Of a stretch of 64,000 nt of DNA, positions 1-13,147 are shown in pieces. The notes under the pieces were generated by a model, which was given only the letters and a program-made list of their open reading frames with translations, was not told where the DNA came from and made no database searches. Within the stretch, counting starts at the first letter, position 1, and every line of letters starts with the position of its first letter. Made by a program: the position numbers and the translations under genes. Source of the stretch: Neocallimastix lanati (nom. inval.) (taxonomy: Eukaryota > Neocallimastigomycota > Neocallimastigomycetes > Neocallimastigales > Neocallimastigaceae); NCBI GenBank assembly GCA_016946835.1, contig JACVTC010000068.1, positions 635,001 through 699,000 on the forward strand, given 5' to 3'.

Positions 1-2217
1 ACCTTGACGTTCCTGTAAAGTTTTACCAATAGTGTTTGGAACAATAGAGAAGGTATTAGAAATACCATCCATACAAGAATCATAGTTAACTTTAGCAACC
101 GATGAGAGAGAAGCAACGGCACCAGAGAATTCACGACCGTGCATAGGATTACAACCTGGTGCAAATGGTTGACCAGCTTTACGACCATCTGGAGTAGAAC
201 CGGTCTTCTTTCCGTAAACAACGTTAGAAGTAATTGTAAGAATAGAAAGAGTGTGGGTGGCACCACGGTAGGTTGGTGTTTTTCTTAATTTGTTGATAAG
301 CTTATCAGTAACCGTTTTAGCAAAGAAATCAACACGATCATCATCATTACCGAATTTTGGGAAATCGCCTTCCACCTTGAAATCAACTGTTAAACCGGTC
401 TTTGGATCACGAATTGGTGTAACCTTGGCATATTTAATAGCTGAGAAAGAATCTGCAACAACAGAAAGACCGGCCACACCAAATGCCATAAGACGACGAA
501 CATCGGTATCGTGGAGAGCCATTTGAAGCGATTCATAGCAGTATTGATCATGACAGAAGTGAATAACATTCATGGTGTTAACATAAAGCTTGGCAATCCA
601 ATCCATAGCCTTATCATAAGTTTCCCACATCCAATCGAATGGAATGGGTCCTTCTGGAACTGGTCCGAAATCAGGTCCAACTTGTTTACCAGTTCTTTCA
701 TCCTTACCATGATTAAGAACGTAAAGCATAAGCTTGGCAAGATTACAACGAGCTCCAAAGAATTGCATATCCTTACCAATTCTCATGGCTGAGACACAAC
801 AAGCAATTCCATAGTCATCACCGAATCTGGCAGACATAAGAGCATCGGATTCATATTGAATAGATGAAGTATCAATGGAAACCTTGGTGGCGAAATCTTT
901 GAAATTCTTTGGAAGAGCCTTATTCCAGAGAACAGTAATGTTTGGTTCTGGAGCTGGACCTAAGTTGTAGAGGGTATTAAGAACACGGAAGGAAGTCTTA
1001 GTGACTAAAGTACGACCATCACTTCCCATACCACCAAGAGACATAGTCACCCAAGTTGGATCACCAGCAAATAAATCATTATATTCTGGTGTACGTAAAT
1101 GACGAGCGAAACGTAACTTTAAGATAAGATTATCGACGATTTCTTGAGCTTCAGATTCAGTGATAACTCCATTCTTTAAGTCGTTTTCGAAGAAACAATC
1201 GAGGAAGGCATCAACACGACCAAGAGACATGGCAGCACCATCTTGTTCCTTAATAGAACCTAAGTAACCGAAGTAAACGAATTGAGTAGCCTCTCTGGCG
1301 TTCTTAGCTGGCTTAGAAATATCAATACCGTAGGACTTAGCCATTTGAGTAAGTTGCTTAAGAGCTTTAACTTGATCAGCAACTTCTCCAATTAACTTCA
1401 TGGTTGGTTCATCCATTTGCTTCTTTTGAAGTTCGGCCTTATCTTTTTCCTTTTGGGCAATAAGTCGATCAGTACCATAGAGAGCAACACGACGGTAGTC
1501 ACCAATGATACGACCACGACCATAACCATCTGGTAAACCAGTCATGATAGCATTAGAACGACCGGCTCTCATTTCCTTTGAGTAAATATCAAAGACTGCT
1601 GTATTGTGAGTCTTACGGTAGTCGGAGAAAATATGTTCAACTTCCTTATCCATTGGAACATTAACAGCCTTAAGTGCATTCTTGACCATGTTAACACCAC
1701 CAAATGGTTTAATAGCTCTCTTAAGTGGAACATCAGTTTGATAACCGTAAATAACTTCATTTTCTTTATCAAGGTAACCTGGCTTGTGTGAAGTAATAGT
1801 GGAAGGAGTATGTGGATCGACATCATATAAACCACCATTAGCACGTTCCTTAGCTAAGTATTCTTCAGCTTTAGCAAAAAGTTTTTTAGTTTTTTCAGTT
1901 GGACCAGCAAGGAAAGAGCCGTCACCTTCATATGGAGTGTAATGTTTCTTAATCCAACCTTCAACATCAATTTCACTCTTGGCAGCTGCATCCTTAGTAA
2001 TACTTGGAGCTTGAGTAGAGTAAGTTTTAGTTTGAACCGAGGGGAAGGAAGACTTCTTTGAAGTCTTATTAATACCACTAGTGGTTATTGGAGTGGTATG
2101 GAAACTACGGGATGATTTACTGATTTTAATACCAGCAATCTTAGTAGTAGCAACAGCATTAACTGAAACTGATTTAGCAATAGCATTATTAATTTCACAT
2201 AAAGTTAAACTTTCCAT
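1..2217 (-). CDS. pfl: Pyruvate formate-lyase (formate C-acetyltransferase), 3' end outside window
   Basis: This glycyl-radical enzyme converts pyruvate and CoA to acetyl-CoA and formate; in anaerobic fungi it is the main pyruvate-cleaving enzyme of hydrogenosome and cytosol. The frame is open for 739 codons from the ATG at 2217 to base 1 without an intron. Seen directly: the N-terminal [14 protein letters not shown] block, the [16 protein letters not shown] block, and the catalytic pair in [13 protein letters not shown] (Cys473-Cys474, codons at 796-801), equivalent to Cys418/419 of E. coli. The window ends after the [16 protein letters not shown] block, so the glycyl-radical loop (RVSGY in bacteria) is missing only because of the cut. 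About 70 residues precede the conserved core and are rich in Ser, Thr, Lys and Ala with few acids, like a hydrogenosomal presequence. The only ATG that includes this leader is at 2217. Bacterial origin of fungal PFL is literature knowledge. Confidence 0.97.
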   Translation of the reverse strand, partial: MESLTLCEINNAIAKSVSVNAVATTKIAGIKISKSSRSFHTTPITTSGINKTSKKSSFPSVQTKTYSTQAPSITKDAAAKSEIDVEGWIKKHYTPYEGDGSFLAGPTEKTKKLFAKAEEYLAKERANGGLYDVDPHTPSTITSHKPGYLDKENEVIYGYQTDVPLKRAIKPFGGVNMVKNALKAVNVPMDKEVEHIFSDYRKTHNTAVFDIYSKEMRAGRSNAIMTGLPDGYGRGRIIGDYRRVALYGTDRLIAQKEKDKAELQKKQMDEPTMKLIGEVADQVKALKQLTQMAKSYGIDISKPAKNAREATQFVYFGYLGSIKEQDGAAMSLGRVDAFLDCFFENDLKNGVITESEAQEIVDNLILKLRFARHLRTPEYNDLFAGDPTWVTMSLGGMGSDGRTLVTKTSFRVLNTLYNLGPAPEPNITVLWNKALPKNFKDFATKVSIDTSSIQYESDALMSARFGDDYGIACCVSAMRIGKDMQFFGARCNLAKLMLYVLNHGKDERTGKQVGPDFGPVPEGPIPFDWMWETYDKAMDWIAKLYVNTMNVIHFCHDQYCYESLQMALHDTDVRRLMAFGVAGLSVVADSFSAIKYAKVTPIRDPKTGLTVDFKVEGDFPKFGNDDDRVDFFAKTVTDKLINKLRKTPTYRGATHTLSILTITSNVVYGKKTGSTPDGRKAGQPFAPGCNPMHGREFSGAVASLSSVAKVNYDSCMDGISNTFSIVPNTIGKTLQERQG

Positions 2218-3026
2218 TTTTTTAATTTTTTATTTTCTTTAATAAATTATTGTAATATTAAATTTTATTTAAAATTAAAAAAAAAAAAAAAAATTATTTA
2301 TATTAATGGTATACTTTGAATTATTATTAATAAAAATAAATTCTTATATTATTTTTTATTATTATATTTTAATTAATTAATAATTTATTTTGATGATGAA
2401 AAAAAAAAAAAAAAAAAAGTGAAATTTTTTTTTGGTCTTTATATACTTTGAACAAATTTTAAAATTTATAAAATTTCTATTATTGGTTACACATAATAAT
2501 ATGGACAAGCAGATAATAATAAATTCAAATGAAAAAAATTAATAATTAAAATATTTTTTAATTATTATAATATACAGTATAATATAATAACTATATATTG
2601 TAATATATTATAATTTATATTATCCAATATAAATAAATAATTTTTTTTTAAATTTCGTAAAAAAATCCTTCAATGAAATGAAATTATATTCATATCCTTA
2701 TTTGAGAAATTTTTTAATTTTATTTTTTTTTATTAATTAGTTTTTTAAAATTCGTAAAAAAAAAAAAAAAAAAAAATCCTTTAATGAAATGAAATGAAAT
2801 ATATATTCCCGATCATAACCAAAAAAAAAGAAAAAAAGAAAAAAAAAAGTATATTTATAAAATTGATAAATTGATAAATAAAATATTAGAAATAATAAAG
2901 TCTTATTTAAACATTATATTTATATATTTATTTTTGATATTTGAATAAGTAAAAACTTTTTTTTAAAAAAATAAAATATACTTTAAGCATATTTCAAAAT
3001 ACTATTACTACTACTACTACTACAAC

Positions 3027-3057
<31 letters not shown>

Positions 3058-3699
3058 TTGTGATATAATTTTAAATTGTAAATAAAAGAAATGATTAGCT
3101 ATAAAATATTATTTCATATCATTAAAATTATATGAAATAATATTTGCAATAAATTTTTTTAAATTTATATAATTTTTAATAAATTTAAAAATATTTTTTC
3201 AATTGCTGAATGCTTTTTTTTTTTTTTTTTGCAAAGATAAATCTAAAAATTAAATATTATATTATATTTATTAGTTAAATTAAATATTAAAAATTATTTG
3301 TAACAAAACTAATTTTGTATAAAATTTAAGCAAAGTAATATAAAATTAGTTCATATAATAATTATACTATTTTTTTTTTTATTATTATTATTATTTTATT
3401 AAATATTCAATCTAATATTTCATTTTTATTTAAAAATTAATATTATTTAAAATAATTTAATTATTAAAAAGAGTTAAGACATAAATATTAAATAATTTAA
3501 TAAAAAAAATAAAAAAAAGTTTATCCATTGAAAAGTCATTAACATTATTGGTTAAAATAATTAATTCATAGTTAAGGGTTAGAATTATTATTTTGATTAT
3601 TTAGAAAATTTAAAAATTTAGGAATTTACTACGATATATTGAATATTATTAAATATATAACTATATATATAATTATATCTATGATTAAATATATAAAGT

Positions 3700-3787
3700 C
3701 TTAATATTTATAATTAAAAAAAAAAATTCTCTTAATATTTATAATTAAAAAAAAAAAATTCTCTTAATATTTATAATTAAAAAAATA
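3700..3787 (+). repeat. Three tandem copies of a ~31-bp A+T repeat
   Basis: The unit CTTAATATTTATAATTAAAA followed by an A-run and TTCT occurs three times in a row, differing mainly in A-run length. It looks like replication-slippage expansion; no function is evident. Confidence 0.8.
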
Positions 3788-4042
3788 AATAAATATTTTA
3801 TTAATCACATCACAATATATAATTTTCACATAATAAACTTTTTTTTTTTTTAACATATATCGTTATTACTATTTTTTTTTTTTTAATTATTTTTATAAAT
3901 ATTTATACCATAAAACTGTTTAGTATAATAAAAAAAAATCAATATTAAATAAAAATACATAAAATATATAAAAAAAAATTAATATACTTCTACTCTAAAT
4001 TTAATTTCTCAATTAAAAAACTAATATATAAAATGAAATATA

Positions 4043-4121
4043 ATATATCATGAAATCATGGCAACTTTTATACACTCTAAATAAATGAATAAATAAAAGT
4101 TGTCATGATTTCATTATATAT
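4043..4121. repeat. Imperfect inverted repeat with ~29-bp arms
   Basis: The left arm around ATCATGAAATCATGGCAACT is mirrored by AGTTGTCATGATTTCATTAT on the right across a ~20-nt spacer, with only two mismatches over about 29 bp. It could form a hairpin in DNA or RNA or be a foldback (MITE-like) relic. No coding capacity. Confidence 0.7.
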
Positions 4122-5191
4122 GTAATTTTAATACATATTGAATTTTTATAAATAATAAAAAAACATTTATTTAATTATTCATAATTAATTGTTATTAATT
4201 ATGAACTTCAAAAATTAATTTTATATATTATTTACTATTAGAAAGTTTCTTTTATTATGGAACCATTATTGTATTTATTATTTATAAATTATCAATTTTA
4301 TAATAAAATTATTATTATTTTACTAAATTATTAATATATTAAAATTTATAATATAATATATAATTACATGTGTATTTTTTTTTTTTTTTTTGATATATAA
4401 AAAATTATTTTTAAATAATTTACAAAAAAAGGTTTTATTAGCCAATAATATTAATTCCTCATGTTTAAATGTTTAAATGTAGTGGATAAATTATTTTATT
4501 CTTCAGAATAAAATAAATATTAATAATTTTATATTAACTATAATATCTTAATGATTTACATAGCGGGTATTAATTTTTTTTTACTTGTATAATTATCTTT
4601 TTATTAATATTAATATTTTTCTTATCCAAGAAAATTAACCAAAAATCAATCGCCGTTTAATAAATTACGCGAAGGGTAGTTTATTACTAGGATTATTTTA
4701 CTTATAAAAATTAAGAGTTTAATAATAAACTAAATATAAAATAATAATATATAGATACTATAACTAATAATATCAACTATATATTTAATTATATTATATT
4801 ATAATATATAATATATAATATATAATATAATATATAATAGCTATTGATTATAATAAAATTATTATTTATATTAAATTATTATAAAATATTTAAAATAATT
4901 ATTCCAATTAATATATAATTGAATATATATTAATTTAATTTAAATAAGAAATTATTATAAATATTATTATTAAGAAAAAATATAAATTTCAATATTTAAT
5001 AATTATTATTAAATATATACCTATTTGTTTTAAATCAATAGAATTACCAATTAACATAAATAATTTTAATTTTATATATTTTAATGCTTAGTATTTACAT
5101 ATATATTTATGATTTATATTTTTCTATTATTTAATTATAAATCTAAATTATTAGATTTATTTATTTATTTATATTATTTAATACTTTAACA

Positions 5192-5238
<47 letters not shown>

Positions 5239-5466
5239 TACTATGATTATGTCCATTGTTTATTATTTTACTATTATGATTACTATCATGAGGTATTAAT
5301 TTTTTTTATAGATTAATTCATTAATACATTATGTAAGACTTTTTGAATTGTATGCATGATTTAACCCTATTATTAATCAGACGTACCTGAAGGTGACTAT
5401 GAAAAAATTATGAGTAATTATTGGTTTATGATCTACAAAATTTTTTTTTTTTACCAAAAAGAGTTT

Positions 5467-5514
<48 letters not shown>

Positions 5515-5882
5515 CTTTTATAATTATTTTATTTAACACAATCTCTTACAATTGCTGTTATTTATATTATTATTTTACAATCATTTTATTTCTATTATAA
5601 CATGTATCAAACATGATGTAACATGTTGTATTATTTTATCTTTTTAATTATTTCATTTTCAAACTTAAAACTTTGAATATTATTTATTTAAGAACAAAGA
5701 AAAATTATTGATTAAAATATAAAAATCTTTTTTTTTATTTTAAATATAAATATTTATTATATTATGAATAAATAATTTAAATATCCAATCTTTTTTCTTT
5801 TTTTTTTTTTTTTTAATAGAAATAAAAAATAATCATAAATATAGATTATTTATTATAATATGAATAAGTCATTTACATATTT

Positions 5883-5931
<49 letters not shown>

Positions 5932-5999
5932 AGAAATAAAAAATAATTATATGTTATATAACATTTTTTTTTTTTAAATTAATATTTGAATATTACAAT

Positions 6000-6586
6000 T
6001 ACCTACAGTATGACTTATTGGTGCATCATAAGTAACTGTTTCGCCTTAATTAATAGTTACAGTTATTACAGTGTCAGCTTCAACACTTGGAGTATCCTTT
6101 GAGAGGAAATAATAATCTGTTTATGGTAACTGCTTCTATTATACTTTCAAACCTTAATAAATATTTTTTTTTGTAGTTTGATTCAAATTCTCCAAAGCAA
6201 GATCATAATATCCTTGAACTTTATTTTTTACTACTTTTTTTTTTTTTTTTTTTTTTTCCTCATCTTTTGTAGCTATTGAAACGAAATTTATAAAGCGGAA
6301 TTTATTTTTTATAATCTAATGTTAGATAATAATAACTTTTATCTAAATCGATAACAGCTATGCAATCATTTATATTAATTAATGTATAAGCTATTAAATT
6401 CGCACAATCAAATATGAAAGGTGATGTAGTAGATTCGTCAATAGGTGTTCATTATTCATAAATAACATTTATATCAATTCTATATTTTGAGATTCTATTA
6501 GCGATAATTTTTTTTTTTCCACAATTTTTAACTCATTATTGATAAGAGAGAGATGCCATGATAAGTTATTAAAACCTGATGGAGAT

Positions 6587-6600
<14 letters not shown>
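6000..6600 (-). pseudogene. Decayed coding fragment, family not recognised
   Basis: On the minus strand several protein-like stretches follow one another, broken by stops and homopolymers: SPSGFNNLSWHLSLINNEL, then TPIDESTTSPFIFDCANLIA, then DKSYYYLTLDYK, and finally DYYFLSKDTPSVEADTVITV and ETVTYDAPISHTVGN. Composition is much less A+T-rich than the surroundings. No domain is recognised. It lies beside another fragment on the opposite strand (6630-7110), so the two are probably separate relics. Confidence 0.45.
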
Positions 6601-6629
<29 letters not shown>

Positions 6630-7110
6630 AATAGAAACTATTAATACGTTATTCCATGAATTAAGAAAAAAAAAAAAAAAACACTATTCCAAATAGAATG
6701 GATTAAAGGTATTGAGACATTTTAAAACTAAAAAAAACCAGATAAAAAAATATTACTGTTATTTTTAAATGGGGAATTCTTCTGAAGGAAGGAATCCTCT
6801 TTACTAAAAAGGAATCAAAGCTTTGAAGAATTTCATTGAAATTCCATTAGGAACCACAAGTTTTAAAGTTTGGGGGTAGATGTGAGATCCATTCGTTTCT
6901 TGGAAATACTTTGTAATTGGGGAGTGTTTACTTTACAAGGGATTTCTAGCATTATTCCATTCCATGACCTGTTTCCAGAAAACATGAAACATGAGGAATT
7001 AATGGTTTTAAAAAATCGTGTTGAAGTACTGATCGCTTTTCATAAAATTCTATCCATGTATTTTACAAAACTAAAACAAAATGATAAATTTTTTTTTTTT
7101 TTTTTTTTTT
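6630..7110 (+). pseudogene. Decayed coding fragment, family not recognised
   Basis: Plus-strand pieces read like protein but are broken by stops and frameshifts: ETINTLFHELR, IEWIKGIETF, GIKALKNFIEIPLGTTSFKV, and an open run from 6870 with RSIRFLEILCNWGVFTLQGI and ENMKHEELMVLKNRVEVL. The frame runs into a poly-T tract. I do not recognise the family. The open run at 6870-7112 is not a credible complete gene because its N-terminal continuation lies upstream in broken frames. Confidence 0.4.
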
Positions 7111-7717
7111 AATTATTTAACCTCATTAAATTTTTTTTTTTTTTTTTTTTTATTTTTATTTTTAAAAAAATTCATAAAGACACATAAAAATAATTTTAAA
7201 CATCCTTTCTATTACTTTTAGTAATTTTTTTTTTCTAATTATTAATTTTATTTACAGTACTTTATTGTTTTTATTTATTATTATGTAAATATAATAGTTT
7301 GTCCTATTATATTCGTTATATATTTTATTATTACTATTTTATTTTTTTTTTAAAAAAAATCTTATAAAAATAAAATAATAATAATACTAATAATAATAAT
7401 AAAGATAATAATAAAAAGACAATAATATATATATATAAATTAATTTATAAATAATTTAAGATTTTTAAATCAATTTTGGATATTATATCTAAATTATATA
7501 TATAAATATATATAAAATTAAAAATTACTTGTTTAATTATACAATAAAAATATATATTTTTTTATAAATATTAAAAAAAAAAAAATTTTTTTTTGTTTTA
7601 TCAAAATAAATATGAATTATGTAAAAAAATTATAAATATAAAAAATATTATTTATTATTAATGCTATTTCTTTTTTATTTTTAATGACTTTTCTTTTTTT
7701 TTTTTTTTCTATATTAT

Positions 7718-9043
7718 TTAAAAAACTTTCTTTTGTTGAGCATCATCTGGAAGAACACAACCGGTGATATCAGTAAGTTGTTTTGGACATTGAACACGTT
7801 CATAGACAACACCTGGATTATCAGAACTGGCAAACCATCCAAATCTCCATTCACAACCGGCTCTTAATTGAGCTGGAAGTTGACTACATTCGGCTTTTGT
7901 AGTGACACCACCATAACGTCTACCCCAACCATCGCCTGGAGCACCCCATTGCTTACTACAACCGTTGAAGATACCGACACCAGCACCAGGAATTTGAAGA
8001 TCAAAGTGATTACTACCAATATCTGAACCAGTGTTAGTGACTTGAACAATCATTTTTTTACCCTTTACATTACTTGAAGTAAATTGTAAGAGTTGACAGG
8101 AACAACACTTTTCATGAGAAGCAGCAAAACCAAGGGCAAGATTATCATTTATGACAATGGGTTGATTATCATTACACATATATCCATCTCCTTCATTATC
8201 ACAGACACTTTTTACCTTCCAAAGTTCCTCAGTAATTAAGGAGACACCATCCTTCTTACATGCTTTAACAGGCTTACTTCCTTCAACATTACCATCCCAT
8301 GAACAGGAAGCAACACAACAATCCCAGTAACCTGTAGTAGTACCAGTTTTTCCACCAGTCACTTCTGGAACACTACCACCTCCAGCAGCAGGAGCAGGAT
8401 TATTATTAACTGGAGCAGGATTATTATTAACTGGAGCAGGGTTATTATTAACTGGAGCAGGGTTATTATTAACTGGAGCAGGGTTATTATTAGCAGGTGC
8501 TGGATTGTTGTTAGCATGTGCTGGATTATTATTGGCTGGTGCTGGTGGGTTATTGTTATTATTTTGATTTGGATTCCAATTATTCCAATTATTATTATTA
8601 TTAGCATTCATACCTCCCCAGTTACCCCATGGATTAGCGTTGGCATTATTATTCATACCACCCCAATTACCCCAAGGATTGTTTGGAGCTGCATTATTGT
8701 TTGGAGCAGCAGGAGCGGCAGGGGCAGTAGGTGCGGTAGGAGCATTACTATTGTTATTATTACCACCAAACCAACTAAATGGATTGAAAGACCAATTATT
8801 GTTACCGCCACCACCAAACCAATTACCAAAGCCACCGGCATTCATGGCCTTTTTCTTTTCTCTTTGAATACCACACCAACTATTATCTTCTACACCCCAT
8901 GGACCATCTTCATCTGAGTAAACAATATCTTTTGTTTTTTTACAACATGGGTACCCCAATTTCTCAGAAAAACAATCATCTTTAGCTCCAATTTGAGCAA
9001 CATTAAGAGCAGCTAAAACAGAAAAAATAATAAACTTTTTCAT
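7718..9043 (-). CDS. Secreted GH45 endoglucanase with N-terminal fungal dockerin
   Basis: A 441-residue cellulosomal enzyme cutting beta-1,4-glucan outside the cell. Order: signal peptide ([20 protein letters not shown], residues 1-20); one fungal dockerin (CBM10-type, residues ~24-59, with GYPCCKKT and DNSWCGI) that would attach it to a scaffoldin; a long Asn/Gly/Pro linker (~66-232) with Trp-rich GNWGG pieces and a tandem NNNPAPV repeat (~175-219); then the GH45 domain (~233-430). The catalytic aspartates are visible: Asp241 in TTTGYWDCC and Asp348 in [15 protein letters not shown], matching Asp10 and Asp121 of the Humicola enzyme. Cysteines are abundant, as usual for GH45. The single ATG before the signal peptide fixes the start; there are no introns. 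Many anaerobic-fungal enzymes carry two or more dockerins; this has one, at the N terminus. Confidence 0.95.
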   Translation of the reverse strand: MKKFIIFSVLAALNVAQIGAKDDCFSEKLGYPCCKKTKDIVYSDEDGPWGVEDNSWCGIQREKKKAMNAGGFGNWFGGGGNNNWSFNPFSWFGGNNNNSNAPTAPTAPAAPAAPNNNAAPNNPWGNWGGMNNNANANPWGNWGGMNANNNNNWNNWNPNQNNNNNPPAPANNNPAHANNNPAPANNNPAPVNNNPAPVNNNPAPVNNNPAPVNNNPAPAAGGGSVPEVTGGKTGTTTGYWDCCVASCSWDGNVEGSKPVKACKKDGVSLITEELWKVKSVCDNEGDGYMCNDNQPIVINDNLALGFAASHEKCCSCQLLQFTSSNVKGKKMIVQVTNTGSDIGSNHFDLQIPGAGVGIFNGCSKQWGAPGDGWGRRYGGVTTKAECSQLPAQLRAGCEWRFGWFASSDNPGVVYERVQCPKQLTDITGCVLPDDAQQKKVF

Positions 9044-11546
9044 TTTGAATTGATTTTAAAATATACAATATATAATAAATAAATCTTAAATTTTTTTTCT
9101 TTTTTCTTTTTCTTTAGATTATTAAATTAAATATTGGATTAAATTTCTATAAAGTAATTACTTATATAAAATATTTATTTTAAATATGTATAAAAACGTT
9201 AAATTAATATATATATATATACAATGAAATATATACAACAATTTTTTTTTTTATTAATTACAACATTAATCAATTATTTCAAAATGTTATTTTTTTTCCT
9301 TAGTTTTTAATTATAATTCAAAATATACAATTTCTTAAATATATATATTAAAAAAAAATAAAAAATTCTATTTTAAAGGAAATTTATTCATATTTATATA
9401 TGATCAATTTTTATTAATAAATTTTTTATTTATATAAATATATTATATATAATATTTTAATTATTTATATTCATTTATTTGTACTTAATTGCCGTTTTAC
9501 AAATAAATAAATGATATTGTAAATTTATATATATATATATATAAAAAAAAAAAAAGAAAAAGAAAATTAAAAATGTCAAATTTAATGGTTAATATATTAA
9601 TTTATATTCTTTTCAATGATAATAAATATATTTAATTATATTTATGTATTTATTCATTTAGTATTTAAATATAGAATGGATATTGTTTAAAAGAAAATTT
9701 TAATATTTAAAAATTAGTTTTATGATATTTAATTAATAGTAATTATTTATTCTCAATCAATTATTATTATTTATTAATTATTTATTAGTTAATATATAAT
9801 TATATATTTCAATTAATATTTAAATATAAAAATTTTTATTTTTTTATTGTTTACTCTATATTTCTATTGTTCTATTTAATATTTAACTTATTTATATTCT
9901 TTAATTTGTGTAACCTTATCTTTAAAGGAAAATTTTTACAATTCAATGTTACACGGCATCTTTAAAAGATAATATTTTTTCATTTTTTTTTGTAAATTAA
10001 AATTAAATTTAATTTAATATAATAAATGAAATACCCAAAAAAAGTAATTTATATTTTCTATATTCTCTATATTTATAATGTAAATTTGGAAAATTAACAA
10101 ATAATAAATAATATTAAGTAAATTAATAAATAAAACTAATAATAAATAAAATTAATGTATAATTAATGTATAATTAATGTATATAATTATATTATATAAT
10201 ATTATATAATTATATTATTATTAATAGAATAATTAAATAATTAATGTATATAAATGATATTATATAATATAATTAATAATAATAGAATAAATGTTAATTA
10301 AATAACAATTAAACAATTGAAGTAATTTTTTGGATTATTTCAATTGTAATTTATCAAAAAATTAAGTCAATTATTTAAAAGAATAGAAATATATAAAGCT
10401 ATTTAATATATTTATATTTATATATATTTATATTTATATATACTTATATATATATATATAAAATTATTTAATATATTTTTATATATTAAAGAGAGCGGCA
10501 TATCTTTAATTTTTTTTTTATAATTAGAAAAATGAATTATTAAAGATAAATAGTTAAGTATTGAATATTAATATTGGATTGTAAAATCATTAAATAAATA
10601 AATTAATAAAAATAAATAAATAAATATGAGTATGTAATGTTATATATATATTCATTATTAGATTATGTAAGAGTTTATATAAAATATATCGAACTATTAG
10701 AAATAAAAAAAAAAAAAGAAATGGCGTTTTTTTATATATAGACCCAACAATACTATTTAAAAATTGAATATTGTTTATTTATTTATTTATTATTTATTTA
10801 TTTATTATTTATTTATTATTATTTATTTATTTATTATTTATTTATTATTTAATTATTATTATTTATTTATTTATTTATTTATTTATTACTATTATTATTT
10901 TTAATAATTTTTTTTTTTTTTAATATTTATGAATGAATTAACGGAATATAAAAAAAATTAAAAAAAAAAAAAAAAAACGGTCAATTCTAAACTTTGAATA
11001 TATTCAAATTCTTTTTTTTTTTTTTTTTTTTTTAATTGGAAAAATAAAACTTATTATTACTCATATATATATATTATATATTGATAAAGTACACCTTGGT
11101 TCAGTCTCTTAATGGGAGAAGTTATATAATTTATTTATGAGGATTTATTAATATAATATAATTTTATTTACTTATTTATTAAATATTTATTTATTTATTT
11201 TATAATTTAAATTTATTTAATTAACTAATAATTTTTATAAATTCATATTAAATATCATTAAACTAATTTTACTAATAAAATATATTTATTTTGGCAATTT
11301 TTATTATTATAATTTTATATACTTGAATTGCAAAGAATTAACATAAAAAAAATGTATTCTTTATATAATTTTCTTTAATTATAAACTATTTAAAAATAAT
11401 AAGAAATAAATATTTAGTTAAATATTATAAAAAGTATAATATAAATAATAAAATAATTATAAAATATAAAAATATAAAAATATTATAAAAATATAATAAA
11501 AATATAATAAAATAAAATAATTAAAATAAAAAAAAAAACATAGACT
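9044..11546. other. A+T-rich region upstream of the GH45 gene
   Basis: No gene is supported. The 5' flank of the cellulase gene lies at its left end. The rest is homopolymer and simple repeat, including a (TTTA)n/(TTA)n block at about 10772-10900 and poly-T near 11010-11035. Confidence 0.6.
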
Positions 11547-11851
11547 GCACATACTGGGTATCCATCTCCCAATATGGCCATACAGTTATTAATTAACTGT
11601 AAGGTGATGAGTTATTGGCATACTGTATCAGCTTCGCCGCTCTCAATCGTCGTTACACACTGCCCGGAGATGCATTCCTAACGTTCCTACATATATCTCT
11701 AATGACCACGAGCATCAGAACGGAACCATTAACTCCTCCCTAGTGGGTGTAATCATTGGCGATTGGAAATTTTACAATCATCAAGGTCTATGCTTCAATT
11801 CAAAGCGTAGTATCAGGGTTGGGTGAAATAATCATCTGAGGGAAAGCCTTA
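11547..11851. other. G+C-richer island, probable mobile-element relic
   Basis: About 300 bp of near-balanced composition between A+T-rich flanks, starting just after an A-run. The plus strand has a stretch reading SLVGVIIGDWKFYNHQG, but no family is recognised and the frame is broken. It ends exactly where repeat R1 begins. Confidence 0.4.
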
Positions 11852-12513
11852 TTGATATAAAACAAATATGTGTAGCAACATATTTGTATATTTAATAATA
11901 ATTATTAAATATTAAATTTATATCTCTTTTGTCAATAATAATAATTGAAATAATTTTATTATTCATATATTATTCAATATTTATATATATATATATTATT
12001 CATTATAATATGAAATATATTAAATATATTAAATTAAATAGTTAATTTCTTCTAATATATATAATAAGATATTATTAAATATATAATTTAACTATTCATA
12101 TTTATTTTTAAAGTTTATATTAAAAAGACATAATACTTCTATATATTATAATATATAATATAATGAAATAGTTTTAGTTATTTTAATTATAATTAAATAT
12201 ATATAGTTGATATTATTTATTATATTCATATTTATTATATAATTATATTCTTATATATTTAACTTTATTATTCTTATTTTCATTTTAAGAATTATATAGT
12301 TATATTTATTATATTTATTATTTTAATATATATTTATTATATATTATACTATACTCCGATATAATATATTTTAAATGTATATTTATTATTATTAATAATT
12401 AAATTATTATAAAGATTTCTAATAACTACTCTTCTTTATTTTGTAGTTTAGAGAAGACCCTTGGTTAATTGGGTTTTATAAATTAAAATATATTAATAAA
12501 GGTTAATTAAATA
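11852..12513 (+). repeat. Dispersed repeat R1, intact copy (662 bp)
   Basis: It begins TTGATATAAAACAAATATG and ends GGTTAATTAAATA. A second copy lies at 54500-61838, where it is interrupted by retroelements; removing those gives near-complete collinearity. Near the left end ACAAATATG and CATATTTGT form a 9-bp hairpin. No coding potential. It could be a solo LTR or a non-autonomous element; neither copy shows a clear target duplication, so its class is open. Confidence 0.8.
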
Positions 12514-12618
12514 TAACGATACTATTAAAAATTAGTAGCACATAAAAGTCCCTCATATCATTATGAATATCACGTGTGATCACATGATATCCCAGGATAG
12601 AAACCTCATCCGATTATT

Positions 12619-12693
12619 TGGTGCCATGCCGAGGATTCGAATCCCGCCCTCTACAGTAACCTGTATCGTCCTAACCGACTGGACCAACATGGC
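12619..12693 (-). tRNA. tRNA-like sequence with encoded CCA (tRNA pseudogene or SINE head)
   Basis: Read on the minus strand: a 7-bp acceptor stem (GCCATGT with GCATGGC), D-arm GTCC/GGAC with GG in the loop, a box-A-like TGGTCCAGTCGG, a box-B-like GGATTCGAATCC, discriminator A, and a genomic CCA at 12621-12619. The body is 72 nt. The anticodon arm is abnormal: TACAG and CTGTA pair around only GTTA, so no 7-nt loop or anticodon can be assigned, and the T-stem has a mismatch. Eukaryotic nuclear tRNA genes normally lack CCA, so a retrotransposed tRNA, a tRNA-derived SINE or a copied primer-binding region is more likely than a working tRNA. Confidence 0.5.
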
Positions 12694-12999
12694 TAAAATA
12701 AAATAAAACTTCATTAATTTATAAATTATTTACATATTTACATAACATAAAATTTATGTTATAAATTTTATGTTCACATTAATTTTATGTATTTTAGAGA
12801 ATTTATGATATTACATAAATTTATACTTTATCACGTTATTTTTAGATCATTATATAAATCATATGATAATTAATCAAATGACTAATTGATTTATTTTTAT
12901 GTAATTATTAATAATTAAAGTTTTTATTTTCATTTTATATCAATATTATACTTTTATATTTATCTATATAGTTTTACTTATTCACCATTTCATCATTTA

Positions 13000-13136
13000 T
13001 TTATTTAATATTTAATATTTAATATTTATTATTTATTATTTAATATTTATTATTATTATTTATTATTATTATTATTTATTATTTATTATTTATTATTTAT
13101 TATTTATTATTTATTATTATTATTATTTGTTATTAA
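13000..13136 (+). repeat. (TTA)n / (TTTA)n simple repeat
   Basis: Mixed TTA and TTTATTA units run almost without interruption between A+T-rich spacer and the next G+C-richer island. Confidence 0.8.
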
Positions 13137-13147
13137 TTTTATTTTTT

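Larger units (their letters stand above)
2218..5990. other. A+T-rich intergenic region upstream of pfl
   Basis: No gene is supported. It holds the divergent 5' flank of the pfl gene, many poly-A/T runs (a poly-T of nearly 40 nt near 5472-5510), short AAT repeats near 3030 and 5195, and the two repeats listed separately. Around 5375-5450 a short stretch reads like protein (DVPEGDYEKIMSNYWF on +), too short to name. Confidence 0.6.

Noticed and set aside
290-2078. Small open frames on both strands at 290-792 and 1569-2078
   Set aside because: They lie inside the continuous pfl reading frame and show no homology of their own.
11852-12700. R1 plus the tRNA-like sequence as an LTR followed by its primer-binding site
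   Set aside because: About 100 bp separate the R1 end from the tRNA-like 3' end, and the second R1 copy lacks the tRNA-like part.
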